DNA of 64,000 nucleotides from Triplophysa rosa (GCF_024868665.1 NC_079907.1:15447244-15511243), one strand, 5' to 3'; shown: positions 33,765 to 48,039, numbered from the stretch's first letter. Notes: generated by a model from the sequence alone, not told the origin. Made by a program: numbers and translations.

Positions 33765-33990
33765 ACACTCTTAAAAAAAAGTGCTTCAAAAGGTTCTTCG
33801 ATGCCATAGATTAGAATAACCTTTTGGTTCCATAAAGAAGTTTTAACATCTGAAGAACCTTTCTGTTTCAAAAAAGGTTCTTTGTGGTGAAAAAGGGTTC
33901 TTCAGATCATAAAAAGTAAGAAAGAGATGGTTCTTTGTGAAACCAAAAATGTTTCTTCTATGGCATTGCTGTGAATAATCTTTTAAGCTT
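33765..33990. mobile_element. Miniature element of the AAAGGTTCTT family
   Basis: Starts ACACTCTTAAAAAAAAGTGCTT and ends ATCTTTTAAGCTTAAG. It contains AAGGTTCTTCGATGCCAT, TGGTTCCATAAAGAA and GGTTCTTTGTG blocks that recur at 52310-53074 and partly at 42736-42842. Non-coding. Confidence 0.75.
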
Positions 33991-36038
33991 AAGAATCCCT
34001 GCTGTAGATAAAAATCAGTTAGAAGTACCAGAAATGAGTAATATTTGCTGGTGGTTTCCTTAAAATAACTCTTTTAGCCCTGCGATTAACCCAAATGTTA
34101 AGTCACTCAGGCTAGATACAAAGCTAAAAATTATGTGCAGAGCTGAGGCCAAGTTGCCTTGACAACACCTGTGACTAAGAAAGATCTCACTTGACTGTTA
34201 GAGAAGATTAAGCAAGGTATATTTGTTAAGGCTTTCCAAAAAAGAACAATACAGTATATAAAATACGATAGATTTTTGTTGACCATAAAAGCATTAATAA
34301 TATTGTATATTCTCTAACACATGAAGTGCTGTAAGGTGGTTTCTTGCATGCATATCCTGAGCAAACTAGTCATGTTTCTATCTGTTGCTATCACTTGATG
34401 TTATTTTAACACCTATATATCTGTGAACTGTCACAAGAAACACAAACCTGTCAGGGGGTGTATACGCCTAAACAGCTGTGACTGACACCATGTCTTTTTT
34501 GAGATGTTTGGAGAAACATTTTTATTAAAAAAATGTTCTCATAAATCTAATATTTTGCGGAGAAACATAAACTTGCTCCATGAAAGTTTTTTGACTATCG
34601 GTTGACAATCTGCATTTTTGTCCCCTTCGTTTTTAGTCATGCTGCCGACAATTTCAGACTTTTTCAGTCTTTCATACCCTATATGTAACAAATAAGACAG
34701 TGGAGAGATTAGTGGCATTACAGCCTTGACATTTGCCAGAGAAACAATTTTGCAGAAAATATATTTCAAACCCACAAAGACACAGCAAATAAAGGATTTT
34801 TGGAGTGTTTTCAGGAGAAGTATAAAGTGTGATGTTATTTTGTCTGTATTGTCATTTGAAGGCAGGCTTGATGATTTCATTATTGGTTAACAGTTCAGTG
34901 ATGAGTGATGAGCAAAATATATCAATAAATCTATCAAAAAACAAACAACACATCCATCAAAAACAAATATTGTACATAAAAAATACACAATGTATCTTAC
35001 TGTAATGTACTTCATAGGCATTAAAACTTGAAAACAGAACCATATAGCATAAATTCACTTTTATAAGAAATAGACATAAGGGCAGATTGAACTTGTTATA
35101 ACATCTTACTCAGAATTGTGTAATTCTACAAAACAGACAGTTTTCAAAACTGAAACCTTATATAATATGACGATTTACATGGACTGAACCTGACACGACT
35201 TAGCTTGTGATTTCTCCTTACTGCCTCCGGCATACAAGAAATACTGTTTAAAAATCTTGACGAAGCACTTTTGCTTTCAGAGACACATGCACAAACGGAG
35301 GGGGACAGTTCACTTAAAAGTGTTTCTTGAACACGCACACATGCCGTAATCTGGAAACAGTGTTTTCAAAAGAAATTGGGTCATGGTAATGACAGAGGGA
35401 TGTGAAACATTAAAAGGACTGCAACCCAAAACACATAAAGACACAAGCCCATGAGAAACCTTCAGAAGAGATCCGGAACATTGATTTTTGTCAAAGTCTT
35501 ATAGTGGCGAAATATTTCATGAGGTTCTGTTCTTCAGATGACAATAGTTCTCCATGTAAATGCAGCACAAATATATTTTTATGTGTATACGATTATACGA
35601 TTCTTTATGTGATAGGATATAAACGATTATACGATTATACGATGTGTATAGGATTATACGTATAAGATTTTCCTATATGTGTATAGGATTTAATAACCTG
35701 TAACATCATTCAAATCTGGAATTGAATCTGAATTTGTGCAATGCTCCATGACAAAGAAGGAAAAAATATGAAAATAAGAAATATCTAATTTTATGCACTA
35801 TTTCTATGCCACTATACTTAACTCTTTTCTGTTGCAGCACACAAGATGCTCATGGCACTCTCTGTATGTATAGTATATATATCTCAGTAGTATATCTTCA
35901 GTGCTGTTTAAAATAGACCCTTGAGGTACCTTCAGATTCTTAACTCTGTAATTAATGCAATGAATAAACTCAGTTAATTTGATACGGTATGAATAGCCCA
36001 TGGGCTACAGTATATTAAGTTCACAAAAAGGTATGCAC
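33991..36038. other. Non-coding stretch
   Basis: No gene recognised. The only structured part is the short tandem run at 35586-35690. Confidence 0.45.
35586..35690. repeat. Imperfect short tandem repeat (ACGATTATACG units)
   Basis: Several copies of ACGATTAT and GTGTATAGGAT-like units occur in about 100 bp. Confidence 0.6.
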
Positions 36039-36810
36039 ACACTAAAAAAAAGCCGTAAAAATAGGGCACAATATACTGTATTAATATGAAGGAATTTTCC
36101 GTGTTCATTTTTACAGTTGTTTTACCTGTATTTTACATTTTGCACTGCATTCATTTGCATTTTAGCATTAATGGAAATGTCCGTAAAATAAAGGAAAATG
36201 TACTGGTAATTTTCTGCCAGTACTTTATCTGTTTTTTTACGGGATTTTTTTTACAGTGCAGGTCAAGCATGAAGACAATTGGCTTGACAGTTGTATTTCT
36301 ACACTGTTCTACAACAAGATTTTCATGCTGCCAAGTTTTTGATGTTTTTTATTTCCATATCAAGCAATAACACAGATGCAGAGCATAGAGCCAACAGCCA
36401 TAAAAATCCACATTTAACAAAGTCCATAGGTATTCAAAGTCTGTCCACAGATGATTCCCAGTGCTACTTTGATGTCCACAAAGGAAACAGATATTGTTCA
36501 TGAATATATTTCACTTATGATGCAATATCATTTTTAAACGTTTGCGTTTCGTTTTCCCATTCATATGTTGATTTCCTTTTTTAATCTACACTGTAAAAAA
36601 AATCCCGTAAAAAAACAGATAAAGTACTGGCAGAAAATTACCAGTACATTTTCCTTTATTTTACTGACATTTCCATTAATGCTAAAATGCAAATGAATGC
36701 AGTGCAAAATGTAAAATACAGGTAAAACAACTGTAAAAATGAACACGGAAAATTCCTTCATATTAATACAGTATATTGTGCCCTATTTTTACAGCTTTTT
36801 TTTAGAGTGT
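36039..36810. mobile_element. Miniature element with very long (~222 bp) terminal inverted repeats
   Basis: 36039-36260 and 36588-36810 are near-perfect reverse complements, outer ends ACACTAAAAAAAAGC and GCTTTTTTTTAGAGTGT. The same roughly 50-codon frame therefore appears on the plus strand from 36086 and on the minus strand from 36761, an effect of the inverted repeat, not a gene. The 327-bp centre has no recognisable content. Long-TIR, transposase-less structure suggests a foldback-type DNA element. Confidence 0.85.
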
Positions 36811-38930
36811 AGTTTACATCCCAAAGCATGATATTTGTAACGTGAATGCAATCCACTTTTAAAGGATGCATTTCTAAAAGCTCAATATATCTTTTAAAGT
36901 CCAAGGGAGAACTGCAAGATAGGTTTGAATATTTCATTAGAGAAACTATGGATGGTATCACAAAAAAGGAAAGAGAAAAAATAGAACAACTATGAAGCTG
37001 TAACTTAGCAACTGCTTCCCGGCATCATAATCAGATGATTGTGTAGGATGTTCAAGAACTTAAAAAAATCTTCCGAAAATCACAAATATTTTAGTTGTCT
37101 AATGTTATCCCTTCTTATTATTTTTGATAATTGAAAAACGATATGCTTTTTTATTGAGTTTCTTTTTGCATTGTCATAAAGTGCACAACAGAATGAATCA
37201 ACTGTTAAATGACTGGGAAATAAAATGATTTTTTCGAACTACATACAAAGCTCTAATGAAAACTAAGGTATGGAGTAGATTTCAACTGTTCATCTGTTCA
37301 GACATTTTAATTTTAACTATACCTATACCTGAAAAGCCACTAAGCTCTTTTAATAAATTTCAATTATTCTGATACCTGCATAACTATCACTTTAAGTCAG
37401 TCATACCCTGTGTACAGAGTAAAATGTAGTAATGAATGTTTGTGTTTAGCTCTAAATCTGTATGTTTTATCTAACCATAAGATTAATGGTATTTAAGGGA
37501 TACATGGAGTAGTCCATGGTATGAGTAACAGCTCAATACTCTCTGCATAAAGGCTGAAGCATGGTTGGGGATTTGTTGGGGCAGGTATGGCTGACATTGT
37601 TCCAGGGCAAGTCATAGCTTTGTATTGCTTTCTTGCTGGAGCAGAGGCAGACAACTTGTCACATAACAACCTTTAATGCTATAAGTGATTTCCTACGACA
37701 GCTGTTTTTCGAGTACTTGCAAAAAGTCTGCAGGAACTGAAATCAATGAAACAGTGAAAGAGCGAGAGAGAGGGGGATGCAGAGATAGAAAAAGGAGTAG
37801 CCGATACAGGCTGTTATTGGAAATCTATTCAACGCTGTTTGCGGATGTGGTTCGGCTCTTTCCTCACACTGAATGAGGTCTGACTAAATGCCAGTAAAAA
37901 TCTATGCTGTGGAATATTAAGTACCTTCAAAAGCCGTTGGAAACAATAATAGATTTGATTGATGGTAGGGTACGTTTATAAAAATTACATAAAATAATGA
38001 AAAGGTGTGGTAATCTGGGCAGGAAGGAAATGAAGACCCATATTCTTGCCAGAGGGAGATGTATGAATCGGAGCTGCACATAGACGGACTGTGACGCCAG
38101 CATTTGATGCAAGTGCGAAAGACGGTAGGCGGACCGTTCAGATGGGTTTGTTTCGGGATGGGATACTGACTGTCACTACACCTTGGCACATCCAACACAG
38201 CCGATTAAACCGTTAAAGTGAAGGTAAGTGCTGACTAAAACGAACTTGACTGTTTTTAATTAAATTAGAAGCAATGACAAATTGGCAAGCACGTTGTAAA
38301 TAGACGATATAAATCCTAAACACATTAACATTTATTCATTTGTATTTTGTTCGATGGAGCATAAGAAAGCTTTTATTAGATGTGTGTGGGTTGCATTTAC
38401 ATGTATTTTTTATGTAAAGTGAATTCATTGTGTGGGTGCCGCGTATGTCTGTGAAGCAACGAATGTACATGGAACTGTAATTTAAGTAGATTTATTTTTG
38501 AGGAGTAGATCAGGTGTGACAATGTTTCGAAATGTGGGTTAGCAATCAGGATGATCAATTTCTGGAGAAATGCGACATTTCTTTCTTTTCTTTTGTTTTT
38601 ATTTCTGTTTAATGTGTAATTGCATCACTATGCGCGTTTGAGCTTTGCTTTTATACCATTGTCAAGGTTTAGTCGCTAAACATTTTATTGACGATAAAGT
38701 CTTTACTTTTTCCCAGAACAAAATGGGAAGCGAGATGCAAAGGCTCGTTTGACAGAAGTTCGTCGGAAATCCCAACAGTGACGACCGATCGAGTCAAAGA
38801 GAGCATGCGATGTTTTCCTAACAAGCATCTGCCTCACACAAACACGATGGAGGCAAAATATTTCAGTTAAATGAATGGCGCTTGTCATCATCATCTCTAC
38901 ATCATTAGAGATGCGGGGAACAGCTGATCT
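36811..38930. other. Upstream flank of shisa6, no gene recognised
   Basis: AT-rich until about 38700, then CpG-containing sequence rises towards the exon at 39011. A distant non-coding first exon cannot be excluded. Confidence 0.4.
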
Positions 38931-39010
38931 CAGAACTGCAGCAACTTTATAGCCTCCAGAGCGCCGAAATCACAGAGAGCTGTCCAGGGTCCTGAAGACG
39001 CGCGCGAGCC
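38930..39010 (+). promoter_or_regulatory. shisa6: CpG-rich 5' UTR / promoter-proximal region of shisa6
   Basis: GC- and CpG-rich compared with the surrounding sequence, running into exon 1. The start codon context GAGCCATGGG is a strong Kozak match. No TATA box was assigned, and the transcription start is not determinable by eye. Confidence 0.45.
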
Positions 39011-39552
39011 ATGGGTATACAACACTTTCTGCTGCTTTTGATTTATCTGGATCCGCTGAACGTGCTTTGTACGTTGACCGCCAAACGAACCAAACCTGCG
39101 CCCAAAAGGACTCAGAAGCCCAAAGAACTGAACAGCACCACGGTCGCGCCCACGGTGGCCACGCAGCGGAGCACGCAGGTCCGTCCATCGCATACCCACG
39201 AGACCTGCCTGGGTTACTACGACGTGAGCGGACAGTTTGATAAGGAGTTCGAGTGCAATAACACCGACCATCGTTACTGCTGCGGGTCGTGTTACTTGCG
39301 ATTCTGCTGCCAGTTTAAAGGCAACCGCTTGGACCAGAGAACATGCAAGAATTACCATAAACCCGACTGGGTGAAAACTGTGCCACCGTCTCCTATTCCA
39401 ACAGGTGATACTTATGATCCCAGCATGGACCAAACGAACACCGCGGTTTACATTACCTGTGGTGTCATTGCTTTTATTATAGTTCTTGGGGTTTCAACAA
39501 AAGTCGCGTACGACAAAGCGACTCAACCGCCTCAGGAAATGAACATTCACAG
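39011..39552 (+). CDS. shisa6: Shisa family AMPA-receptor auxiliary subunit, exon 1 (shisa6-like)
   Basis: Encodes about 181 residues. A hydrophobic signal peptide (1-20) is followed by a basic/Thr-rich spacer with a sequon at N41. Next is the Shisa cysteine domain (about 66-112) starting ETCLGYYDVSGQFDKEFECN, with eight Cys (66, 82, 90, 91, 94, 99, 100, 112) and a second sequon at N83. One membrane helix spans about 145-166 (VYITCGVIAFIIVLG). The cytoplasmic start is QEMNIHR. Shisa6-9 proteins are single-pass membrane proteins that bind AMPA receptors and slow desensitisation. SGQ(Y/F)DKEFECNN and the MNIHR-ALADILRQQGP junction point to Shisa6 over 7 or 9. The exon ends at a consensus donor, AG|GTAAGC, within an Arg codon. 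The N-terminus is short compared with mammalian Shisa6. Confidence 0.88.
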
Positions 39553-41084
<1,532 letters not shown>

Positions 41085-41245
41085 AGCCCTAGCAGATATT
41101 CTCAGACAGCAAGGACCAATTCCTATATCGCAGTACGACTGTGAGAACTTTGCGGCAATGAACAGCTCATCCAAAGACGACACGCCACAGCGAACAGGCT
41201 CCAAAAACCACTACACCCCTGTTCACAGCTCAAAGTCAAATCACG
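41085..41245 (+). CDS. shisa6: shisa6 exon 2
   Basis: Follows acceptor CTCCACAG and ends at donor G|GTAGG. It completes the Arg codon split at exon 1. It encodes ALADILRQQGPIPISQYDCE, then a Ser/Thr-rich cytoplasmic segment with SKNHYTPV, a pattern conserved in Shisa6. It is 161 nt, entering in phase 2 and leaving in phase 1. It matches the family's cytoplasmic juxtamembrane region. The frame continues correctly into 51592. Confidence 0.88.
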
Positions 41246-42241
41246 GTAGGCAGTCTAAAATTATTCAAATAACGTTTTAAAATGTTGTGTATTGATCTTG
41301 TAATGTTCCAATACATGTCATTGATATTGATAGGCCAAACCAAGTCGTGTCAGAAGACTGTCAGTCAGGTGGCTCGTACTACATGTTGATCTAATTTCAC
41401 AATGTGTGTCAGACACGTGTTGCTGCCCGTCGCTGTGTGATCTGCCAGGTTAACGCTTAGTAGTCATTTGACTTACATGCTGCATTTAAATGGGAGTCAA
41501 TCACAGTTGAGCCATAAAGCTTCACCTCCCCCCTCTGCCGGTTGGGAAATGGAAGGCTGTGCTGCATTTCATTATATTCAAGGTCAGGAGCGACTTTGGA
41601 GCATTGTTGAATGTTCTCATGAGTTATTATCGCATGTAATGACGAGGGAGTTAAATGTCACTCATATGGCAACAGCGTCCAAAATATGATGCATGAGAGA
41701 TGTATATTTAACACATATTGCTGTGTAAGGTCTGCAGTTCTTGAGTCTTTGAAATCCTTCGTGTCATGCTTTAAGACCTGTACATTCGAGACTGCTGTGT
41801 GCTAGAGCTGTGCTGGGTGACTTTGTCAGCCATCACAGAGACTAAGCACATCTCAGTCTCAAAGACTGGAGCCAATATTTTCACCAGAGATCTACGGTGC
41901 TATACTAGGTCAACTCTGAGGCACCCTGACAGCCTCTGCAGAAGTGTGTGTAACTGGCATACAAATTGGAGTGATATGTGCTGATAGCATCTACTGAACC
42001 AACTCAAAGAGCAAATGCTTATTTGCATGCCTTGATGCACATGGGTGTTTAGTTTTCATCATGGAGGGAAAGACATCGGTCTACAATGATGTTTCTGTTT
42101 GTGACGTATAAACTACTGGTTTTCACAGTCTGACAGCGATTGATCAGGGGTGATTTCGTAGTATGAAACAAGATTGGACTTATATAGTCTTATTACAGAA
42201 AGATACAGGGTGTTGCCAAAGGCAGACTTGACATTAATGGA

Positions 42242-42559
42242 TAAAGGGATAGTTCTCCCAAAAATGAAAATTCTGTCATCATTTGCTCATCCTCTTGTCA
42301 TTTCAAACATGTATGACTTTCTTTCTTCTGCAGAACACAAAAGAAGATTATTTGATGAATGTTGGTAACCGAACAGCACCGGCAACCATTTACTTTTATT
42401 GTATGGACACAAAGCCAATGCAAGTGGATGGGTGCCGGTTAAGAACATTCTTCACAATATCTTCTGTTGTGTTCTGTGGAAGAAAGAACGTCATACAGCT
42501 TTGAAATGACAAGAGGGTGAGTAAATGAATTTTCATTTTTAGGTGAACTATCACTTTAA
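42242..42559. mobile_element. Miniature element with AAAGGGATAGTTC ends, copy 1
   Basis: Ends TAAAGGGATAGTTC and GAACTATCACTTTA are inverted repeats. The AAAATGAAAATTCTGTCATCATTT motif follows at the left, and its mirror (GAATTTTCATTTTTAGG) lies at the right. No coding capacity. Same family as 43245-43709. Confidence 0.8.
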
Positions 42560-42735
42560 GCAGTATCAGAAATGTACTTCATTTAAGGTTAATATTTGAC
42601 CCTGGGCAAAATTACAATAAATTAAGTGAAATTAATAGATTAGATATATTTTTATTAAATGTATTGCATAAAACAAATAAATAACATAGATATAACATTA
42701 TATAAATATATAACAAATAGCATGATAGCATTTTT

Positions 42736-42842
42736 GGTTGTATGGTTCCATAACGAACCTTTAACATCCCTAGAATCTTTCTCTGTCACAGGTTCTTAGT
42801 CTTTTATATTCTTTTAACCAAAAAAGGTTCTTCTTTTTGTAA
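42736..42842. repeat. Partial copy of the AAAGGTTCTT miniature family
   Basis: TGGTTCCATAACGAACCTTTAACAT and AAAAAGGTTCTT blocks match parts of 52310-53074. The ends are missing. Confidence 0.55.
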
Positions 42843-43244
42843 AGTTTAATATATTTTTTATCGGGAAGTCATATTAGTTTTACAACAACATTCAGCAAAA
42901 ACAGATGGCAATAGTGTCTAAACTCTCTAGAAGATAATATCATCAAATATCACATGAAATATTATGAAATACTTCTTAGATAAGGCATAAAAACAGTAAT
43001 TCACTCTCCAGGCATATTGCCCCCCTTGTGACACACTAGAGTAAGGCATTTTTTGTCAATTTCTGCTGTATTTTTCCCCAAATCTCTGCTTAATTTCTGA
43101 TGTTGTTCTCACTAAGAAATAATTAGACATTAGGCTAAGTACATGCATAAAACAAGTCGAGAGTTGATTTGTGATTTAAGAGATGAACAAATAATAACAG
43201 ATCATTTCTCCCAAAACAATGTTCATGTGTTGCAAAAGGGCATT

Positions 43245-43709
43245 TTTAGGGATAGTTCATCCGAAAATGAAAATTCTGTCATCATTTACTCATGCTCATG
43301 TAATTTCATACCTGTAAAAATTGCTTTGTTCAGATGAACACAAAGAAAGATATTTGGAAGAATGTTAGTCATTTTCAGTTCCGGGACATCATTGACTTTT
43401 AGGCAGGAAGAATTAGGTAGGAAGAATTTTAGGTAGGAAGAATTAAATGGTAGTCAAAGGTGCCTGAGAAGACTTTGTTTTCCTAAATTCTTCAAAATAT
43501 CTCATTATGTGTTCAACAGAACAAAAAAATACAATAATCTTTTTCCTACTATGGTAGTGGAAGATGTCCCAGAACTGAAAATTGCTAACATTCTTCCTAA
43601 TATCTTTCTCTGTGTTCATTGGAAAAAATACATTTATACACGTTTGAGACAACCTGAGGGTGAGTAAATGATGACAGATTTTTCATTTTTGGATTAACTA
43701 TCCCTTTAA
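43245..43709. mobile_element. Miniature element with AAAGGGATAGTTC ends, copy 2
   Basis: Begins TTTAGGGATAGTTCATCC and ends GGATTAACTATCCCTTTAA, with AAAATGAAAATTCTGTCATCATTTACTC and its mirror near the other end. It contains a short internal direct repeat of GGAAGAATT units (43404-43443). Confidence 0.8.
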
Positions 43710-44946
43710 GTAATGAACGTGTTGTTTATTGCCGTGTGTGTGCATTTGTTCAGACATCGCTTCAAGAGATCAGTGTTGGATGCATTTGTCTGGGTTATTA
43801 GACTATGATGTAATTCGTTTAATTATGATGTTGAATGCCAATGGGCAATTTCATAATGATACAGCGCAACACAATTATTTATTTGTATTGCCTCAACATT
43901 TCTAGACTAAGAAGTTGGGCAGGCTATAAAATCATATTCAACTAATGACTAAGATTCCTCCCTGCTGTCGGAAAAGTCTTACTTAATTCTTCTTATGAGA
44001 ACAATCAGAGCTAATCGTACTAGCATTTTCCTGCCTTAAGCACATACTGTATGTCAAAATGCAGCATCACCCAGACTCTCTTTACTGGTTATCATATAAA
44101 ATGCACTTCGTGACTAAGTTTAACAGCTTTTTGGGATGTCCTGAGGTGGCCAATATAACAGGCTGTTAAATTCAGATACATTTTCAGGTAACAACACATC
44201 ATAATGAGTCCTTGGCATGACTACTTACCTGTACACAAGACGCTTTTGGCTTCTTGGGGTTTTGACTGAAAGAAGTTTATTGTTTGCTTTCAGTGGCTTT
44301 ATTGCTTTCTGTACCCCCTGTCTCATGTTCATTTATTTGTTTCGCAGAACTGTGTCTGATCTTGCTCTCACCTGCACGCTGTGTCAGCATGAGTTGCCCT
44401 GTTTGTTGTTGTTTTTTGTGTGTGTGTGTTTTTTCAGCTCTTTCTAGTGATCCAAAGCAAAAGCATTTTTGAGGTTGGAACGAGCAAGCTCTCAGTATGA
44501 GAAACTGGCAGTGTGCAAAGCCTCAGTAAACAATGTATTAACATAGCAATCCCTGCTGCTCAACCTTTTGATTCTCTGCCCGCAGAGCTTTTAAAGCAGG
44601 GGGTCTGTGTGCATGTATGTAAAAAATGTAGTAGATTCTTGAATATGAAAAAAACAGGTGAATTTCAAAATATATTTTGAAATGTGATAAAAGAAGAGAA
44701 AAGAAAATGTAACGTATTCATTTTAATATGAGATTATATTTCCAAATGATTAAACTAAATGTCTTATTACTCGTGTTTGAAATTCATGTCTCCTTTCCGT
44801 TTCCTTTTGCAATAACAACCGACGACTGGCTGTACATTATTCTTTACATAATAAATGGGGTAAATTGCAACGTTCTAAATGTTAGAATATTACTGGAACA
44901 TATCACTGCCGTCCCACTGAAACCTTGCTTCCCTTTCTGTCGGTCT

Positions 44947-45083
44947 CTCGACGTTGTGTCGAACCGACAGATGGGGTTCGTCATTGAGAACCAATCGCTT
45001 CCGACTTCTCTAGAAAAGGCCAATGAAAATTGTGAATGAAATTTGCATGCCGGACTCCGCCCCCGGATATCCGGGTATAAAAG
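44947..45083 (+). repeat. Left inverted terminal repeat of the DIRS element, with TATA box
   Basis: Reverse complement of about 50618-50742, with small gaps: a GGGTT-CGTC...CAATCGCTTCCGACTTCTC block, then CCGGACTCCGCCCCCGGATAT. It ends in TATAAAAG (45076-45083), a good TATA box that would drive the element's own transcript. The right copy has a mutated version. Confidence 0.85.
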
Positions 45084-45282
45084 GGAGATGGCGTGCCTCA
45101 TTCATTCACCTTTGGTTCTTCGGAGCCTTCGCTCGTGATCAACAGACTTCGCTACAAGACTGCCGGCTCTACGACGTGGTGCAGCGGACTGTCCCTTCCT
45201 GCAGCGACTTCCCCTGGGCGTCTCGGCGGTTCCAGAAGTGTTCGAGTTTTTTCTCTAAAAGAGCAAATTTCTCCAGCGTGGC

Positions 45283-46650
45283 ATGTCCCGCTGTTCTCTT
45301 GGGTGCAACACACTCATCGAGGAGGGGGACGGACACGATATCTGCTTCCAGTATGCTGGGGCAGATATTGTGGATATGTCCTGCCTGCACTGCGGGCGGC
45401 TGACGATTCAGACGTTGCGTCACGGGTGGCTGTGTTCCCACGGGACTCAGCCACCACCTTGTCTGCGTCCCGTTCCGTGACGGCAGGACTATGGCCCTGC
45501 CGCCCGCTACGGCGAGCAGCGAGGGTGATATGAGGATTACTGTGAGCGCTAATCCGTCAGCCACTGGCTCGCGGACCGTTCGCACCTCGCTTTGCTCGTC
45601 TGACCGTTCCCCATAAGACGGTCCGCCGTCTTATTCCTCAATTACGTATCGGACACGGTACGTGATGATGAGGTGTCTGTTGCAGCATCGGAGGGTGACT
45701 TACTGGCATCAGACTCCGACGATTCCTTGAAGCTCCCTCCCTCGGGGGGTCGAGATCAGGAAGAAGCGGATGTCGAAATGTCAGCCATGCTTTCCCGGGC
45801 CGCCGGCTTTGGGTTGCGGTGCACCGCACTGCCTCTCCCAACGCTCGCGGCTGGATACACGGTACATCGGGCTTGAGAGCGGCTCCAAGCCGCACTCGCC
45901 CTCAGTGCCGTGTTCCCCCGGAAGTGCATGAGGAACCTAGTACGACCTGGAACGCCCCCTTCGGCGCGTACACGTCAACTAGTTCCATCACCCTTTCTTC
46001 CCTCGATGGTGGGGCAGCTAGAGGATACGTCGATGTCCCCCCGGGGCTCGACCTAGACTCCCGTCCAAAGCACGTAGGCTTTTCGGCATCTGAGGTGTCG
46101 AGAGCTTACTCTGCTGCGGGCCAAGCTGTCCCCTCTCTCCATGCTATGGCCTTCCTGCAGGCCAATGCGCGGAGAGAGCTCCACGAGGGTAAGACCGACC
46201 CAGCGCTTATGCAGGAACTCCGCGGCTTCACCGACCTCGCTCTCGGGCGAACAAGGTGATCGCGCGGGCCCTGGGTCGGGCGATGTCCACACTTGTGGTC
46301 CAGGAGAGACACCTCTGGCTGAACCTTGCACAGGTGAGTAACTCTGAGAAAGTCCGCTTTCTCGATGCACCCATCTCGCAAGGGGGGGCTGTTTGGTGAT
46401 ACTGTCGAGTTCGACAGTTAGGGAGCAGACAGAGGATATCACGTATGTCCTCCCCAGCCGCGACTCGACCGCCCTCTGGCCGCCGAGATCCCGTGCACCG
46501 TCTGCTTCCCAGCAGCCCTGGTCCTCTTCGAGACATCGAAGAGGAGACCACCACCCCATCAGCAGCCGCGGCGAAAGCCAATGCGGCCCTCATGGGAAGA
46601 CCCCAGGGAGTTCGAGAATACCTTTCTAAAAGTTTTCTCCCTCTCTGGGG
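45283..46650 (+). pseudogene. DIRS ORF1 (gag-like), frameshifted
   Basis: Starts with an ATG and a Cys-rich segment (MSRCSLGCNTLIEEGDGHDI, then SCLHCGRLTI), typical of DIRS ORF1 products. The remainder alternates between frames, for example 45819-46259 in another frame. No long intact frame exists. DIRS ORF1 is thought to act as a nucleic-acid-binding gag. Confidence 0.65.
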
Positions 46651-46920
46651 TTTTATCACAGCCGCTCTCACCCTCTACACGACGGTGTTCGGCAACTCGA
46701 CGTTGCGTCACGGCGAGACCCAATGTCGAGGATAATCAGCAGCCTAAGCACTCTCAATCGACGGTGCTTTGTGCCACATCATCGTCTGGGTATTATCACA
46801 GCCGCTCTCACCCTCTACACGACGGTGTTCGGCAACTCGACGTTGCGGCAAGACCCAATGTCAAGGATAATCATCAGCCTAAGCACTCTCATTCGATGGT
46901 GCGTTGTGCTACATCTTCGC
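46651..46920. repeat. Two-copy tandem repeat, 140-bp period, inside the DIRS element
   Basis: TTATCACAGCCGCTCTCACC starts both copies (46653 and 46793). Each continues through CTCTACACGACGGTGTTCGG and CCTAAGCACTCTCA. A second-copy gap near the GCGGCAAGACC site makes them slightly unequal. Confidence 0.9.
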
Positions 46921-47249
46921 CAGACAGGTAAAACTGCAGAGCCGATCTCCTCCCCGGGGGTCCCCCCCACGGCGAGGGATCCGTACTGCCAGCCATCGAA
47001 CCACCCCCGGGAGGTCGATGAAGCAGAACGTACCCCTAGCCTCCCTGTCGGTCCCTGGGAGCCTGACAAGAGCTTCCCAAACCGTCACGGTGACTACGGG
47101 ATACGGTCCGTCTCGGCTACGCGATCCAACTCCCCGGACGCCCGCCCAAGTTTCGGGGCATCCTCTTAACCTCAGCAGAGGCAAGGATGCCCCGTGCTTC
47201 GGGCCGAGGTCGCCACCCCTCTGGTGAGGAAGCGATCGTGCTCGTCCCT

Positions 47250-47850
47250 CTAGCCGAGATGTTCAACGGGTTTTACAGCCCGTACTTCATCGTCCCCAAA
47301 AGAGCGGGGGTCGCTAGATCTGCGTACCCTGAACAGGCACCTACTCAAGCTGCCGTTCAGGATGCTCACGCAGAAGCGCATCCTGGCATCTGTCAGATGT
47401 CAAGATGGATTCATGGCAATCGACCTGAAGGACGCTTACTCTCATGTCTCTTCTCCCTCGTCATCGCCCGTTCCTACGGTTCGCTTTCGAGGGTCAGGCA
47501 TATTAGTACAGAGTCCTCCCCTTCGGTCTGTCCCTGTCCCCACGAGTCTTCACGAAGATCGTGGAAGCCGCCCTCACTCCCCTCAGGGAGAGAGGTGTGC
47601 GGGTACTAAACTATCTCGACGACTGGCTCATTTGACACACTCGTGAGATCTGTTATGTACACACAGGGACCTAGTGCTTCGGCACCTAGATCGATTGGGA
47701 CCACAGGTCAACCGAAAAGGAGCAAGCTCTCCTCTGTGCAGAGCATACTCTTTTTTGGTATGGAACTCAACTCTGTCTCCATTACAGCGCGACTGCGCTC
47801 AGTCAGTGTTGAACTGCCTGGAATATTTCAAGCAGTCAGCGGGAGGAGGC
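47250..47850 (+). pseudogene. DIRS reverse transcriptase, frameshifted
   Basis: Segments in changing frames: NGFYSPYFIVPKR (about 47265), QDGFMAIDLKDAYSHVS (about 47400-47450) and YLDDWL (47612-47629), the RT catalytic box in its DIRS form. FFGMELNSVS follows near 47753. At least three shifts separate them. Confidence 0.85.
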
Positions 47851-48039
47851 TCCTGGGTACATGGCATCCTCGACGGTGGTGATACCCCTCAGGTTGATGC
47901 ACATGAGACCGCTCCAACACTGGCTACAGAGTCGAGTTCCCTGGAGAGCGTGGCACACCGGCAGCAGGCGGATGGTGATTACGCTTTTCTGCCGACGCAC
48001 CCTAACCCCTTGGTCTTCAATGACCTTTTCTACGGACGG

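Noticed and set aside
36086..36370. 94-codon frame repeated on the opposite strand at 36561-36761
   Set aside because: Caused by the 222-bp inverted repeat.
38930..39433. 167-codon minus-strand frame opposite shisa6 exon 1
   Set aside because: Shadow of the GC-rich exon on the plus strand. Its residues show no family motif.
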